A stretch of DNA of 33,255 nucleotides, taken from assembly GCF_004570605.1 (NCBI RefSeq), contig NZ_SPPB01000013.1, positions 1 through 33,255 of the forward strand. Direction: 5' to 3'. Below are positions 24,383 to 33,255 of this stretch, piece after piece. Each line of letters starts with the position of its first letter. The stretch's first letter is position 1. A program made the position numbers and the translations under genes. A model generated the notes under the pieces. That model saw only the letters and a program-made list of their open reading frames with translations. It was not told the DNA's origin and searched no databases. The DNA is from Granulicatella sp. WM01 (GTDB lineage Bacteria > Bacillota > Bacilli > Lactobacillales > Aerococcaceae).

Positions 24383-26059
24383 ATGAGTCATTTAACAGAT
24401 ATTGAAATTGCCAATCAAGTTGCTATGTTCCCCATTGAAAAAGTTGCTGAAACAATTGGCATAGACAGTGAACATTTATCATTATACGGAAAATATAAAG
24501 CCAAGATTGATACAAATGTACTAGACGAGTTATCTCATCGTCCTGATGGAAAATTGATTTTAGTGACAGCTATTACACCAACTCCAGCAGGAGAGGGGAA
24601 AACAACAACGTCTGTTGGGTTAGCTGATGCATTAAAACATATTGGAAAAAATGCAGCTATTGCGTTACGTGAACCATCTTTAGGGCCAGTTTTTGGTGTA
24701 AAAGGTGGAGCTGCAGGCGGTGGATACGCTCAAGTTGTGCCAATGGAAGACATTAATTTACATTTTACTGGAGATTTTCATGCTATTGGTGCAGCAAATA
24801 ATTTATTAGCGGCACTACTTGATAATCACATTCATCATGGGAATGCCTTAGGTATTGATACTCGTCGCATTACGTGGAAGCGTGTTGTCGATATGAATGA
24901 TCGCCAACTTCGTCATATTGTTAATGGATTACAAGGGAAAGTAAATGGTGTGCCAAGAGAAGATGGATATGATATTACAGTTGCTTCAGAAATTATGGCG
25001 ATTTTATGCTTAGCAAACAATATATCTGATTTAAAAGAAAAATTGGGTAAAATTATTGTGGCGTATTCATTTGAAGGCACTCCGATTACAGCACATGATT
25101 TGAAAGCAGAAGGTGCTTTAAGTGCGTTATTAAAAGATGCTATTCATCCTAATATCGTGCAAACATTGGAACATACTCCAGCCTTTGTACATGGCGGACC
25201 ATTTGCAAATATTGCACATGGCTGTAACAGTGTATTGGCTACAAAATTAGCGTTGAAATATGCAGATTATACAGTAACAGAAGCAGGGTTTGGTGCAGAT
25301 TTAGGTGCAGAAAAATTCATTGATATTAAATGCCGTTTGGCAAACTTAAAACCAGATGCTGCAGTATTGGTAGCAACAATTAGAGCATTGAAAATGCATG
25401 GTGGTGTGCCAAAAGCAGAATTATCTAGTGAAAATGTTGAAGCAGTAATTAAAGGATTACCTAATTTAGAAAAACATTTATCTAATATTAAAGATGTTTA
25501 TGGATTACCGGTTGTCGTAGCCATTAACAAGTTCCCACTGGATACACAAGCAGAATTAGACGCTGTTTATCAAGCGTGTAAAGAAAAAGGCGTTGACGTT
25601 GTGTTATCAGATGTTTGGGCAAATGGTGGTGCAGGTGGTGAAGAATTAGCACGTAAAGTTGTTGAATTGACAGAACAACCAAATCATTTCCAATTTGTAT
25701 ATGATGCACAAGATTCTATCGTTGAAAAATTAACTAAAATTGTACAAAAAGTATACGGTGGAACAGGTGTGGAATTGACAGCTAAGGCGAAACGTGAAAT
25801 TGCTGAACTTGAGAAATTAGGATTTGGAGATTATCCAATTTGTATGGCAAAAACACAATATTCATTTTCAGATGATCCAACAAAAATTGGAGCACCAAAA
25901 GACTTTACGATTACGATTAAAAGTTTGAAAGTTTCAGCAGGTGCAGGATTTATTGTTGCTTTAACAGGAGATATTATGACGATGCCAGGTTTACCGAAAT
26001 CTCCTGCTGCTGAACGAATTGATGTTGATGAACATGGTAATATTTCTGGGTTGTTCTAA
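24383..26059 (+). CDS. fhs: formate-tetrahydrofolate ligase
   Basis: Reversible enzyme joining formate and THF with ATP to 10-formyl-THF. The 558-residue protein has the P-loop [11 protein letters not shown] (65-75), [20 protein letters not shown]-like loop and [15 protein letters not shown]. Full length. I chose ATG 24383, which follows AAGGAG; the upstream TTG frame at 24353 overlaps fchA. Inside the hut operon its likely job is the reverse reaction, turning the one-carbon unit from histidine into formate with ATP formation. This is inferred from context. hutD overlaps its stop by 1 nt. Confidence 0.95.
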   Translation: MSHLTDIEIANQVAMFPIEKVAETIGIDSEHLSLYGKYKAKIDTNVLDELSHRPDGKLILVTAITPTPAGEGKTTTSVGLADALKHIGKNAAIALREPSLGPVFGVKGGAAGGGYAQVVPMEDINLHFTGDFHAIGAANNLLAALLDNHIHHGNALGIDTRRITWKRVVDMNDRQLRHIVNGLQGKVNGVPREDGYDITVASEIMAILCLANNISDLKEKLGKIIVAYSFEGTPITAHDLKAEGALSALLKDAIHPNIVQTLEHTPAFVHGGPFANIAHGCNSVLATKLALKYADYTVTEAGFGADLGAEKFIDIKCRLANLKPDAAVLVATIRALKMHGGVPKAELSSENVEAVIKGLPNLEKHLSNIKDVYGLPVVVAINKFPLDTQAELDAVYQACKEKGVDVVLSDVWANGGAGGEELARKVVELTEQPNHFQFVYDAQDSIVEKLTKIVQKVYGGTGVELTAKAKREIAELEKLGFGDYPICMAKTQYSFSDDPTKIGAPKDFTITIKSLKVSAGAGFIVALTGDIMTMPGLPKSPAAERIDVDEHGNISGLF

Positions 26060-26634
26060 TGAAACAGGATATTCAGTATTTATCAAAAGAAAATTATAAA
26101 GTTACACATTGGTCTGGGGGAAAGACAACGGAAATTTGTCTTTCTCCAGCTGATGGACACTATCAAGTTGGAGGATTTGATTATCGTGTATCGTCGGCGA
26201 CTATAGAACTCAATGAAACTGTTTTTACTAAATTAGCCGGTTATCAGCGAATAATTATGTCGCTGACTAATCAAATAGACTTGTATCATGGGCAAAAACA
26301 TGTGATACTCCAGCCTTTTACTCCGTACTATTTTAGTGGAGCTATTGAAACAAAAAGTGTTGGGAAATGTATTGATTTTAATCTTATCTATACACCCAAT
26401 TTTCATGGGAAAATGACTGTATATAATTCAGGAGATTATATACAATTTATACAGAATAGACATTACATTATCTATGCAGTAAAAAATGGGCAATATTATG
26501 ATATAAATAGTCGTGATATCATACAGATTAATCAACATGATAGTGTACAATTTGTAGCAGATACTAATAACACTTGGAAAATAGAACATACAAGCGATTC
26601 ATGTTGTATTGTTGTGGAAGTATACAAATCGTAA
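26059..26634 (+). CDS. hutD: HutD/Ves family cupin protein
   Basis: A 191-residue beta-rich protein of the HutD/Ves family. Visible family features are HWSGGKTTEICLSP near the N-terminus, DYRVSSATIELNETVFTKLAGYQRI (residues about 35-60, shown here only as DYRVSSATI...AGYQRI), and a QPFTPYYFSGA stretch. HutD proteins accompany hut operons and are thought to modulate the pathway, perhaps by binding formimino-glutamate or urocanate; the function is not settled. The ATG overlaps the fhs stop (TAATG), so it is translationally coupled. Confidence 0.85.
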   Translation: MKQDIQYLSKENYKVTHWSGGKTTEICLSPADGHYQVGGFDYRVSSATIELNETVFTKLAGYQRIIMSLTNQIDLYHGQKHVILQPFTPYYFSGAIETKSVGKCIDFNLIYTPNFHGKMTVYNSGDYIQFIQNRHYIIYAVKNGQYYDINSRDIIQINQHDSVQFVADTNNTWKIEHTSDSCCIVVEVYKS

Positions 26635-26664
26635 TGTTGCTGAAAATAGAAAGGGGAAAACCTT

Positions 26665-27990
26665 ATGTCAAATGAAATTAATCAGAACGAAAAAGCAAAG
26701 TTTAGTTTAAGTGGTGCAACCTTGTATGGTATTAACGCCGTTATTGGTTCAGGTATTTTCTTGTTACCACAAAGAATATATAAAGGCTTAGGTCCTGCTT
26801 CACTATTGGTTATGCTAGGGACAGCTTTATTAACTATTATGTTGGCAGTATGTTTTGCTGAAGTAGCTGGATATTTTAATAAAAATGGTGGAGCATATCA
26901 ATACTCTAAAAAAGCATTTGGAGAATTTGTTGGATTTAATGTTGGATTTTTAGGTTGGATTGTTACTATGACAGCATGGGCGGCTATGGCGGCTGGATTT
27001 GCTAAAATTTTTATTCAAACATTCCCAGCATTTGAAGGATATAATTTACCAATTAGTGTAACATTGATTGTTTTGTTGACAGTTATGAATTTGGCAGGAT
27101 TAAAAACGTCTAAAACATTAACAATTACAGCAACTATTGCAAAACTTATTCCTATTATTGGATTTTCTGTATGTGCTATTTTCTTCATAGGTGGAGGATT
27201 AAAGAATTTTACACCATTCGTTCAATTAGAATCAGGTAAAGATTTCCTAGGTGCAGCAGCTTCCACAGCAGTTTATATTTTCTATGGATTTATTGGTTTT
27301 GAAACATTGCCAATCGTAGCAGGGGAAATGCGTAATGCTGAAAAGAATGTTCCACGTGCTATTTTAGGGTCTATTAGTATTGTATCTATTTTATATATGT
27401 TGATTATTGCTGGAACTATCGCCATGTTGGGTGGAAATATCATGACTTCAAAAGCACCCGTACAAGATGCTTTTGCAGCAATGATTGGACCAGTTGGTGC
27501 ATTGTTAGTATCTATAGGTGCTTTAATTTCTATTGCAGGATTAAATATGGGCGAATCTATTATGGTACCTCGTTTTGGTGCAGCAATTGCCGAAGATGGA
27601 TTATTACCTAGAAAAATAGCAGAAAAAAATAAAAATGGTGTTCCAACTTTAGCTGTGTTTATTTCTAGTAGTATTGCAATTATATTATTATTGACAGGGT
27701 CATTTGAAACTTTAGCAGCATTGAGTGTTGTGTTCCGTTTCTTCCAATATATTCCAACAGCTTTAGCTGTTATGGCATTACGTAAACAGAACCCAGAGGC
27801 TAAAGTGACTTTCCGAGTACCTTTTGGACCTGTTATTCCACTTTTAGCAATTGGGGTTAGTTTGGTCATGATTGTAGCGGAGAGTGTAATGAATGTTGTT
27901 TATGGTCTTGTTGGATTAATGGTATCTTGTGCTGTATACTTTATCATTCACAAGATAAAAGCATCAACTTTTAAAGGAACAAGCAAATAA
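26665..27990 (+). CDS. APC-family amino acid permease, probable histidine importer
   Basis: Polytopic membrane protein of 441 residues with about 12 hydrophobic segments. The APC signature in helix 1 is GINAVIGSGIFLLPQRIY, a helix 1 break with the GSG motif that binds the substrate carboxylate and amino groups; a PRAILGSISIV motif and FYGFIGFETLPIVAGEMRN follow in the middle. It belongs to the APC proton-coupled or antiport superfamily. Co-transcription with hutH and ftcD makes histidine the likely substrate. AAAGGGG precedes the ATG. Confidence 0.88.
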   Translation: MSNEINQNEKAKFSLSGATLYGINAVIGSGIFLLPQRIYKGLGPASLLVMLGTALLTIMLAVCFAEVAGYFNKNGGAYQYSKKAFGEFVGFNVGFLGWIVTMTAWAAMAAGFAKIFIQTFPAFEGYNLPISVTLIVLLTVMNLAGLKTSKTLTITATIAKLIPIIGFSVCAIFFIGGGLKNFTPFVQLESGKDFLGAAASTAVYIFYGFIGFETLPIVAGEMRNAEKNVPRAILGSISIVSILYMLIIAGTIAMLGGNIMTSKAPVQDAFAAMIGPVGALLVSIGALISIAGLNMGESIMVPRFGAAIAEDGLLPRKIAEKNKNGVPTLAVFISSSIAIILLLTGSFETLAALSVVFRFFQYIPTALAVMALRKQNPEAKVTFRVPFGPVIPLLAIGVSLVMIVAESVMNVVYGLVGLMVSCAVYFIIHKIKASTFKGTSK

Positions 27991-28009
27991 AAGAATAGGA
28001 GAAAGAAGA

Positions 28010-29548
28010 ATGAATAAAGTTATTTTAGATGGGAAATCATTGACATTAGAAGATGTTATTCGTGTATCACGTGAGTTTGTTGAATGTGAAATTTCACAAG
28101 ATGCTATTAATGATGTAGAATTGTCACGTAAAATCGTTGATGATATTGTGCGTGAAAAACGTGTTGTTTATGGTATTAATACAGGATTTGGTTCTTTATG
28201 TAATGTAAGTATTTCTCAAGATGATACAGAACAGTTGCAAGAAAATCTAATTCGTACACATTCAACAGGATTTGGTGATCCTTTAAAAGAAGATGCGGTA
28301 CGTGCGATTATGTTAATTCGTATTAATTCATTATTAAAAGGATATTCCGGTATTCGCTTATCAACTATTCAAACGTTATTAGACATGTTGAATAAGAAAG
28401 TTACCCCTCATATTCCAGAAAAAGGATCACTAGGTGCCTCAGGAGATTTAGCACCATTAGCACACATGGTGTTGCCAATGTTAGGTCTAGGAAAAGCTTA
28501 CTTCAATGGAGAATTATTATCTGGTAAAGAAGCTATGGAAAAAGCGGGGGTTCCAGTAATCAAACTAGATGCTAAAGAAGGTTTAGCTTTAATTAATGGA
28601 ACAACTGTATTAACAGGTATTGGTGCTTTGGCAACGTATGATGCAATTGAATTATTAAAATTATCTGATATAGCTGGAGCATTATCATTAGAAGTACATC
28701 ACGGTATTTCCAGTCCGTTTGAGGAAGAATTACATATTATCCGTCCGCAAAGTGGTCAATTAGCAACAGCACGTAATATTCGTACATTAATTGAAGGCAG
28801 TCAATATACCACAGTTGCAACACCACAACGTGTACAAGATCCTTACACATTACGTTGTATTCCACAAATTCATGGAGCAAGTAAAGATAGTATTGCTTAC
28901 GTAAAACAAAAAGTAGAAATTGAAATTAACTCTGTGACAGATAATCCTATTGTTACACCAGCAGGACATGTTATTTCAGGTGGTAATTTTCATGGTGAGC
29001 CTATGGCACAACCATTTGATTTCTTAGGTATTGCTATTTCTGAAATTGGTAATGTGTCGGAACGCCGTGTTGAGCGTTTAGTAAACAAGCAATTAAGTGG
29101 GTTACCATCATTCTTAGTAAAATATCCGGGATTAAATTCAGGTTTTATGATTACACAATATGCATGTGCTTCATTAGCTTCTGAAAATAAAATTTTATCT
29201 CATCCAGCTAGTGTGGATTCAATTCCATCTTGTGAAAACCAAGAAGATTTTGTCAGCATGGGAACAACGGCAGCACGCAAAGCTAGTGAAATTTTGAAAA
29301 ATTCTCGTCGCATTGTAGCAACTGAAATTATGGCAGCTTGCCAAGCCTTAGATTTGAAAGGTGAAACAACAGGTTTAGGCGTTGGTACACAACTTGCTTA
29401 TAATCATGTCAGAAAACATGTTGGATTTATCGAACATGATAAAGATATTGAAATTTATGATGAGTTAAACAAAGTGAGTGCACTATTAGAAGATAGTTCA
29501 TTATTACGAGTTGTAGAAAGTGCACTCCAACTAGATATTCAATTTTAA
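28010..29548 (+). CDS. hutH: histidine ammonia-lyase
   Basis: First step of the pathway: non-oxidative deamination of L-histidine to trans-urocanate and ammonia. The 512-residue protein has VVYGINTGFGSL (52-63) with the catalytic Tyr54, and GSLGASGDLAPLAHM (139-153), where Ala143-Ser144-Gly145 cyclise to the MIO electrophile. NSVTDNPIV and FHGEPMAQPFDFLG are also present. AGGAG precedes the ATG. It is last in the operon although its enzyme acts first. A terminator follows about 170 nt later. No hutG is found next to it. Confidence 0.97.
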   Translation: MNKVILDGKSLTLEDVIRVSREFVECEISQDAINDVELSRKIVDDIVREKRVVYGINTGFGSLCNVSISQDDTEQLQENLIRTHSTGFGDPLKEDAVRAIMLIRINSLLKGYSGIRLSTIQTLLDMLNKKVTPHIPEKGSLGASGDLAPLAHMVLPMLGLGKAYFNGELLSGKEAMEKAGVPVIKLDAKEGLALINGTTVLTGIGALATYDAIELLKLSDIAGALSLEVHHGISSPFEEELHIIRPQSGQLATARNIRTLIEGSQYTTVATPQRVQDPYTLRCIPQIHGASKDSIAYVKQKVEIEINSVTDNPIVTPAGHVISGGNFHGEPMAQPFDFLGIAISEIGNVSERRVERLVNKQLSGLPSFLVKYPGLNSGFMITQYACASLASENKILSHPASVDSIPSCENQEDFVSMGTTAARKASEILKNSRRIVATEIMAACQALDLKGETTGLGVGTQLAYNHVRKHVGFIEHDKDIEIYDELNKVSALLEDSSLLRVVESALQLDIQF

Positions 29549-29715
29549 TAGAGATATGAAATATATATCTATTATCTCATATAAATAATAAAACTGGTAA
29601 ATAGTTTCATTCATATCTATTTAATCAGTAATAGAAAGCAGTTTTATACTATTGTATAAGATATGATTTAATGCTTATATCTTGTCATGGTGCATGACAT
29701 ATTGAATATGAAATA

Positions 29716-29749
29716 AAATCGTGTTGGAAATTCCCAACACGATTTTTAT
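29716..29749 (+). terminator. intrinsic terminator of the ftcD-hutH operon
   Basis: AAATCGTGTTGG (29716-29727) pairs with CCAACACGATTT (29734-29745), followed by more T residues. Strong 12-bp stem, loop of 6. Confidence 0.85.
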
Positions 29750-30011
29750 ATAGAGTAGAGTATTTTTTCAAATAATGAAAGATAAATCAGATATTTGTAA
29801 ATCTTGGCAAAAAATCTAGGGATTCCTAAATAGACAATAAACATATTTAAAAAATAGTATCAAGGTACATAGCTTAATGATTTTTTTAATAGGAGAAAAC
29901 AATTTTACGTATATTTTAATGGAAACGAGTCGGACTATATGTTTATTCTCAAATCAATTTAAAAGTGTTACAGCTGTAATCTTTACATGCAAGAGTATAA
30001 TTTTGACAGAT

Positions 30012-30060
30012 AAAAAACACTCGTGTGATTAGAATTCGTCTAATGACATGAGTGTTTTTT
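30012..30060. terminator. terminator of the nucleotidase gene (bidirectional)
   Basis: AAAAAACACTC pairs with GAGTGTTTTTT at the base, and TGT/ACA and ATTAGA/TCTAAT extend the stem with small mismatches. The A/T ends give a T-tract in both directions. On the minus strand it lies 21 nt past the nucleotidase stop. Confidence 0.85.
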
Positions 30061-30081
30061 CTAATAGTGTTTCATAGATGA

Positions 30082-32271
30082 TTATTTTTTGCGTAATGCT
30101 TTTTTATATTTGATTACCCATGCGCCTAAAGCTAAGCTGATAGCACCTAAAATGCTTAAGGATTGCTCAGTTGTTCCAGTGTATGGTAATGTTTTTGTAT
30201 TGTTTTTTTCTGGTTTTGTTGAATTAGAATCTGTATCGTCATTCTTAGGATTTTTATTTTTGTCTGAATCTGATTTGTTGTCGTCTTGTTTAGGATTTTT
30301 ATTTTTGTCAGAATCAGATTGCCCGTCATTGTCTTTGTTGTTGTCTTGTTCAGGGTTTTTATTTTTGTCAGAATCTGATTTATTGTCATCATCTTGTACA
30401 GGTGTTATTTTTGGTTCTTCTTGTTTTGTCATCGCCTCAAAGTCAGCCTGTGTCAATGAAATGATACGTTGGTTTGGATTAACATCACCGTATGGTGCAA
30501 GATTAGTGTGTTTTAAGAAGTCAGCAAAAACTGTATCCATTGATGGTCCTTCTTCACGAGCACCACCTAACATCGTATAGCCATCTCCACCAGCGGCTAG
30601 GAAATCATTTGTTGTAAGATAATATGTTTTTTCAAGATCTAAAGGAACATATTGTCCAGTTTCACGATCAAAAATATCAACACGTAATACACGTTTTTCA
30701 GGATCAAGTGTTGTATCGTGGTATACTTTTACGCCAGATACATGTAAGAAAGAGCCATTTGCTTCAAGTAATGGTAATCCACGTTCATCTAAAACTTTAT
30801 TGCCTTCTTTATCTTTTTGTAAAACAGCAGATAAACTGTGTTTAAACATATCTAAAATTTGAGCACCTTTTACTTCAATTTGAGAAATTGTGTTTCCAAA
30901 AGGAAGTACGGCAATAATATCTCCTCTAGTAATAGGAGCATCTTTTTTTATAGTGTCACGTAATCCACCACCATTTGTCACGGCTAAATCTGATTTATTT
31001 TTAAATCCAGTTTGACCGTAATCATATAGAGCATCAGCTACTACATTACCTAGGTTTGTTTCACGAACACGAACGTTCATACGATTACCATTTAGTTCTA
31101 CAGTATTGTTTTCTACAATTATTGTAGCATTTTCCTGTTTGAATTTTTCTTTAATTTCAGCCACTTTTTCGGCAATATTAGAGCTTGGTGTAATTTTTTC
31201 AGCATCTTTATAGCTGATTAAAGTAGGTGTCATTGTTCCATTGCCACCTAATGTCACTTTACCGATATTGTTTAAATAATTACCGGTTTGATTGTATACA
31301 ACGTTTTTCCCATAAGTAGTAGAGTGAGCAGTATGAGAGTGGCCATCAATCATAACAACTTTTTTATTTTCTAAAAGTTTAAATTTAGATAATTCATCTG
31401 CTAAAGTACTTCCTTGCCATTCTTTTTTAGTTGTGTCGTCTATACCTAAGTGTCCAATAATTACATAAGTATTGTATTCTTTGCCTTCTGCTTTAGCACG
31501 AGATTCTACTTCAGTAATGACATTTTTGACTTCAGTAATAGGATCTCTAAATTCAACATTTTTAATGTTTTTAGGGTGTGTTTTTGTATATGTTTCAGGT
31601 GTTGTTACACCAATAACGACAACTTCATCTCCAATAACATTTTTATCTTTGTCAATGATAGTTGACGCATCAAATAAACGAACACCGTTAACATAAGTAT
31701 TAGCACTTAATAATGGGAATGTGAATATTTCTTTGTATTTCACTGCTTGATCAAAGCCAAAATCAAATTCATGGTTTCCGACTGCAACAGCATCATAACC
31801 GATTTCATTTAAAATTTTAGCCATATCTTCCCCTTTAGAGCTGTTGGAAATTGGTAAACCTTGCAAAGCATCTCCAGCATCTACTAATAGAGTTGTTTGC
31901 GTGTCTTTAGCACGTTCTTCTTTGACGATAGCGTCTAATTTTGCTACGCCAATAACTTTGCCACGTTTGTCTTCTTCTAAGCGTCCATGCATGTCATTCG
32001 TGTGTAAAATGACAATGTCTTTTTCCTTAGAAGCACTAGAATTCCCTACTGAATTAGGGTTTTCAGTATTTGATGGTGTTGGGGCATCATTTACTGTAGA
32101 AGATGTTTCTTCAGTAGTAGGAGTACTATTTGCGATTGTTTCATTTGGAGTTATTTCAGCACTAGCTGGAGCATTAGGTGCATTTGTTTCAGCAAATGCA
32201 TGATTAGCCAAAATCATTGGCGATAATAATACTGTTGATACAAATGATGCAAGATATGTTTTTTTGTTCAT
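30082..32271 (-). CDS. LPXTG-anchored 5'-nucleotidase/UshA-family surface enzyme
   Basis: Surface hydrolase that removes phosphate from extracellular nucleotides (AMP, perhaps ATP/ADP or UDP-sugars), releasing nucleosides. Parts in order: signal peptide with cleavage near NHAFA, a Thr/Ser/Pro-rich spacer (about 30-82), a metallophosphatase domain (HTNDMHGRL, VDAGDALQG, GNHEFDFG, IGHLGID, DGHSHT), a 5'-nucleotidase C-terminal domain (TNGGGLRD, PFGNTISQIEVKG, FLAAGGDGYTML), a Asp/Asn/Lys-rich repeat linker, LPYTG (695-699), a hydrophobic helix and a KYKKALRKK tail. All metal motifs look intact. I prefer ATG 32271, about 8 nt from GAGAGGG; ATG 32277 is too close. Monocistronic. Related streptococcal NudP/NT5E-type proteins make adenosine that dampens host immunity. 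Confidence 0.93.
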   Translation of the reverse strand: MNKKTYLASFVSTVLLSPMILANHAFAETNAPNAPASAEITPNETIANSTPTTEETSSTVNDAPTPSNTENPNSVGNSSASKEKDIVILHTNDMHGRLEEDKRGKVIGVAKLDAIVKEERAKDTQTTLLVDAGDALQGLPISNSSKGEDMAKILNEIGYDAVAVGNHEFDFGFDQAVKYKEIFTFPLLSANTYVNGVRLFDASTIIDKDKNVIGDEVVVIGVTTPETYTKTHPKNIKNVEFRDPITEVKNVITEVESRAKAEGKEYNTYVIIGHLGIDDTTKKEWQGSTLADELSKFKLLENKKVVMIDGHSHTAHSTTYGKNVVYNQTGNYLNNIGKVTLGGNGTMTPTLISYKDAEKITPSSNIAEKVAEIKEKFKQENATIIVENNTVELNGNRMNVRVRETNLGNVVADALYDYGQTGFKNKSDLAVTNGGGLRDTIKKDAPITRGDIIAVLPFGNTISQIEVKGAQILDMFKHSLSAVLQKDKEGNKVLDERGLPLLEANGSFLHVSGVKVYHDTTLDPEKRVLRVDIFDRETGQYVPLDLEKTYYLTTNDFLAAGGDGYTMLGGAREEGPSMDTVFADFLKHTNLAPYGDVNPNQRIISLTQADFEAMTKQEEPKITPVQDDDNKSDSDKNKNPEQDNNKDNDGQSDSDKNKNPKQDDNKSDSDKNKNPKNDDTDSNSTKPEKNNTKTLPYTGTTEQSLSILGAISLALGAWVIKYKKALRKK
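30248..30380 (-). repeat. in-frame repeat in the wall-spanning linker
   Basis: Three copies of a unit encoding KSDSDKNKNP or QSDSDKNKNP (starting near 30248, 30293 and 30353 on the plus strand, spaced 45 and 60 bp). The repeat length is a multiple of 3, so copy-number change would keep the frame and alter how far the enzyme projects from the wall. Confidence 0.8.
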
Positions 32272-32304
32272 AAACATTCCCTCTCTTTATTTTTTTACAC
32301 CACT

Positions 32305-32331
32305 ATTGTACTATATTTTTTGAATATGCAA
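32305..32331 (-). promoter_or_regulatory. promoter of the nucleotidase gene
   Basis: On the minus strand TTGCAT (32331-32326) and TACAAT (32310-32305), spacer 15 nt (or TTTGCA with 16). It leaves a leader of about 27 nt carrying GAGAGGG. Confidence 0.55.
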
Positions 32332-32569
32332 AACAGTTTTTATTTAGATTTTTTGTAAAAAATATGTAAATTTAAGAACAATCCAGTATCAGAGAGTGTC
32401 TACTTAGTTGTCTATAAAAATTTAAAAAATATAAAATAGATTTTTGGGTAAGTGTGAAATAAGATAGAAATAGTGTGCTATACAACTATTGATATAAACA
32501 ATAAAAAATCCATACGATATATTATGTGACTATATAAGAAATAGCAAAACTAAATACGCAGGAAAAGAT
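32332..32569. other. AT-rich spacer upstream of the nucleotidase gene
   Basis: About 240 bp of very AT-rich sequence with no open frame, no strong hairpin and no clear promoter facing right. I see nothing more in it. Confidence 0.5.
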
Positions 32570-32904
32570 GTGAGGAAGATATGTGTAAAAATAAGGCATA
32601 TCATTTGGTTAATGATAGTATTAAGTTATGCTCTAGTGATTGTACAGTATTATTTTGGAGTATTATATTTTTATGATGGGCATTTTTTAATGAAAAAAGA
32701 TATAAATTTTTGATGACGATATTGCTGCAGTGAGCGTTATTATCAAAAAATTATTTGATAAATATGATAAAAGTCAAGATTTTCCAACTATTTATTTTTG
32801 ACATAGTTTATTTAAAATCAGAGCAAGTTCAATTATTAGATATTTGGAAAAGAGATTTAAACGTCATTGTTGATGAATACATTAAAGATAATTGCCAATA
32901 TTAA
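32570..32904 (+). pseudogene. decayed small membrane-protein gene with two frameshifts
   Basis: Three consecutive open segments join into one protein only if two frameshifts are corrected. Segment 1 starts at GTG 32570 with AGGAAAAG upstream and encodes a hydrophobic helix (IIWLMIVLSYALVIVQYYFG), stopping at 32713. Segment 2, one frame over, begins DDDIAAVSVIIKKLF and stops near 32800. Segment 3, in the third frame, reads DIVYLKSEQVQLLDIWKRDL and ends at TAA 32904. Both junctions lie at T-runs (32707-32711 and 32795-32799), typical slippage sites. The intact protein would have had about 110 residues: an N-terminal membrane anchor and a charged, helical tail. I do not recognise the family. Confidence 0.5.
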
Positions 32905-32972
32905 AGATTTAGGCAATACTGATTATTGAACTCTATTTTTAGACATACAAAAACGTAAGATAGAATATTAAA

Positions 32973-33013
32973 ACGACATGATATGACACTTAAATGTGTG
33001 AGTATCATGTCGT
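32973..33013. terminator. perfect-stem hairpin next to the IS30-like element
   Basis: ACGACATGATA (32973-32983) pairs with TATCATGTCGT (33003-33013), with ACAC/GTGT inside. Flanking runs are TTCTT to the right and AAA to the left. It may terminate the decayed gene upstream; IS30 relatives often insert beside such palindromes. Confidence 0.6.
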
Positions 33014-33058
33014 TCTTAGTGAATATATTATCTGATCATAATACATAAAATTTCCCCG

Positions 33059-33255
33059 TGTTGTAAAATGAAGTGCAACAAATAAAAATAAACAAAAAAA
33101 CATGAAAATCAGCTATACTAAAGTTGCCAAACCAAATAGATAGGAAGATTTTCATGTCTGAAGTACATTATACCACAAAACGACACTATAAACACTTAAG
33201 TGATAAAGAAAGAAGTCAAATTGAAATATTATTAAACGAGGGCTATACTATTTCA
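33059..33255 (+). mobile_element. IS30-like insertion sequence, left end only
   Basis: The sequence around 33059-33080, TGTTGTAAAATGAAGTGCAACA, has the self-complementary TGTTG...CAACA layout seen at ends of IS30-family elements. A -10-like TATACT (33112-33117) precedes the transposase start. The rest of the element lies beyond the window, so the boundary is approximate. Confidence 0.45.
33155..33255 (+). CDS. IS30-family transposase, N-terminal fragment (runs off the window)
   Basis: 33 codons are visible from ATG 33155, preceded by AGGAAG. The segment HYKHLSDKERSQIEILLNEG followed by YTIS is the start of the IS30 N-terminal helix-turn-helix, where R/KHLS-x-x-ER-x-x-IE-x-L-L is typical. The catalytic DDE domain is outside the window. 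Confidence 0.75.

Larger units (their letters stand above)
29549..30081 (+). other. gene-free region after hutH with folding elements
   Basis: No coding frame. Two mutually exclusive pairings can form: ACTGGTAAATAG (29593-29604) with CTATTTAATCAGT (29617-29629), or TAAAACTG (29589-29596) with CAGTTTTA (29639-29646). These are followed by TTGTCATG-GTG-CATGACA (29682-29699) and then the terminator at 29716. The remainder is AT-rich with nothing I can support. Confidence 0.5.

Noticed and set aside
27282-27869. 195-residue minus-strand open frame inside the permease gene
   Set aside because: An antisense shadow of a long membrane-protein gene with low-complexity composition and no promoter or ribosome site.
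29682-29710. GACATATTGAATATG next to a small hairpin resembles unit 2 of the RNA array (GACACATTGAATATG)
   Set aside because: The match is only about 15 bases in AT-rich DNA and no other part of the unit is present; chance is likely.
30089-30580. 163-residue plus-strand open frame opposite the nucleotidase linker
   Set aside because: It is the antisense of the repeat linker (Ser/Leu-rich low-complexity reading) and has no ribosome site.

Overview
The window is about 33 kb of AT-rich DNA from a low-GC Gram-positive bacterium. Gene content (class A PBP, RarA, the nadD-yqeK-rsfS-yqeM cluster, an LPXTG-anchored nucleotidase and a streptococcal-style hut cluster), AGGAGG-type ribosome binding sites and ATG/GTG/TTG starts point to the order Lactobacillales. 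I cannot fix the genus; a host-associated Carnobacteriaceae- or Streptococcus-like organism would fit. Transposase fragments lie at both window edges.

Layout. 1-420: 3' end of a transposase gene and its flank. 421-4310 (minus): rarA followed by pbp2A. 4570-6680 (plus): transketolase with its own promoter and terminator. 6680-7300: a gene-free stretch with a possible small RNA unit. 7301-9219 (minus): a sensor kinase / OmpR-type response regulator pair. 9256-9690: three tandem structured repeat units, read leftward from a perfect consensus promoter and ending in an intrinsic terminator; this looks like an undescribed noncoding RNA gene and is the most striking item in the window. 9700-15160 (plus): one long operon, TPR protein-rpiA-pdp-nadD-yqeK-rsfS-methyltransferase (yqeM). 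15160-15720: a gene-free 436-bp element of nested inverted repeats.

15720-29750 is a histidine-utilisation locus: hutU (minus) diverges from hutI (plus), then a 1000-residue BTAD/AAA-ATPase regulator, then ftcD-fchA-fhs-hutD-permease-hutH. Together these take up histidine, deaminate it (HutH), hydrate urocanate (HutU), open the ring (HutI), move the formimino group to tetrahydrofolate (FtcD), release ammonia (FchA) and probably recover ATP plus formate with Fhs running in reverse. A perfect-consensus cre site covers the ftcD -35 box, so catabolite repression is likely. TTTGACA direct repeats with an 11-bp period at the hutI promoter match the geometry expected for a SARP/BTAD regulator.

30082-32271 (minus) encodes a sortase-anchored 5'-nucleotidase. 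It is followed by a decayed small membrane-protein gene (32570-32904) and the start of an IS30-like transposase that runs off the window.
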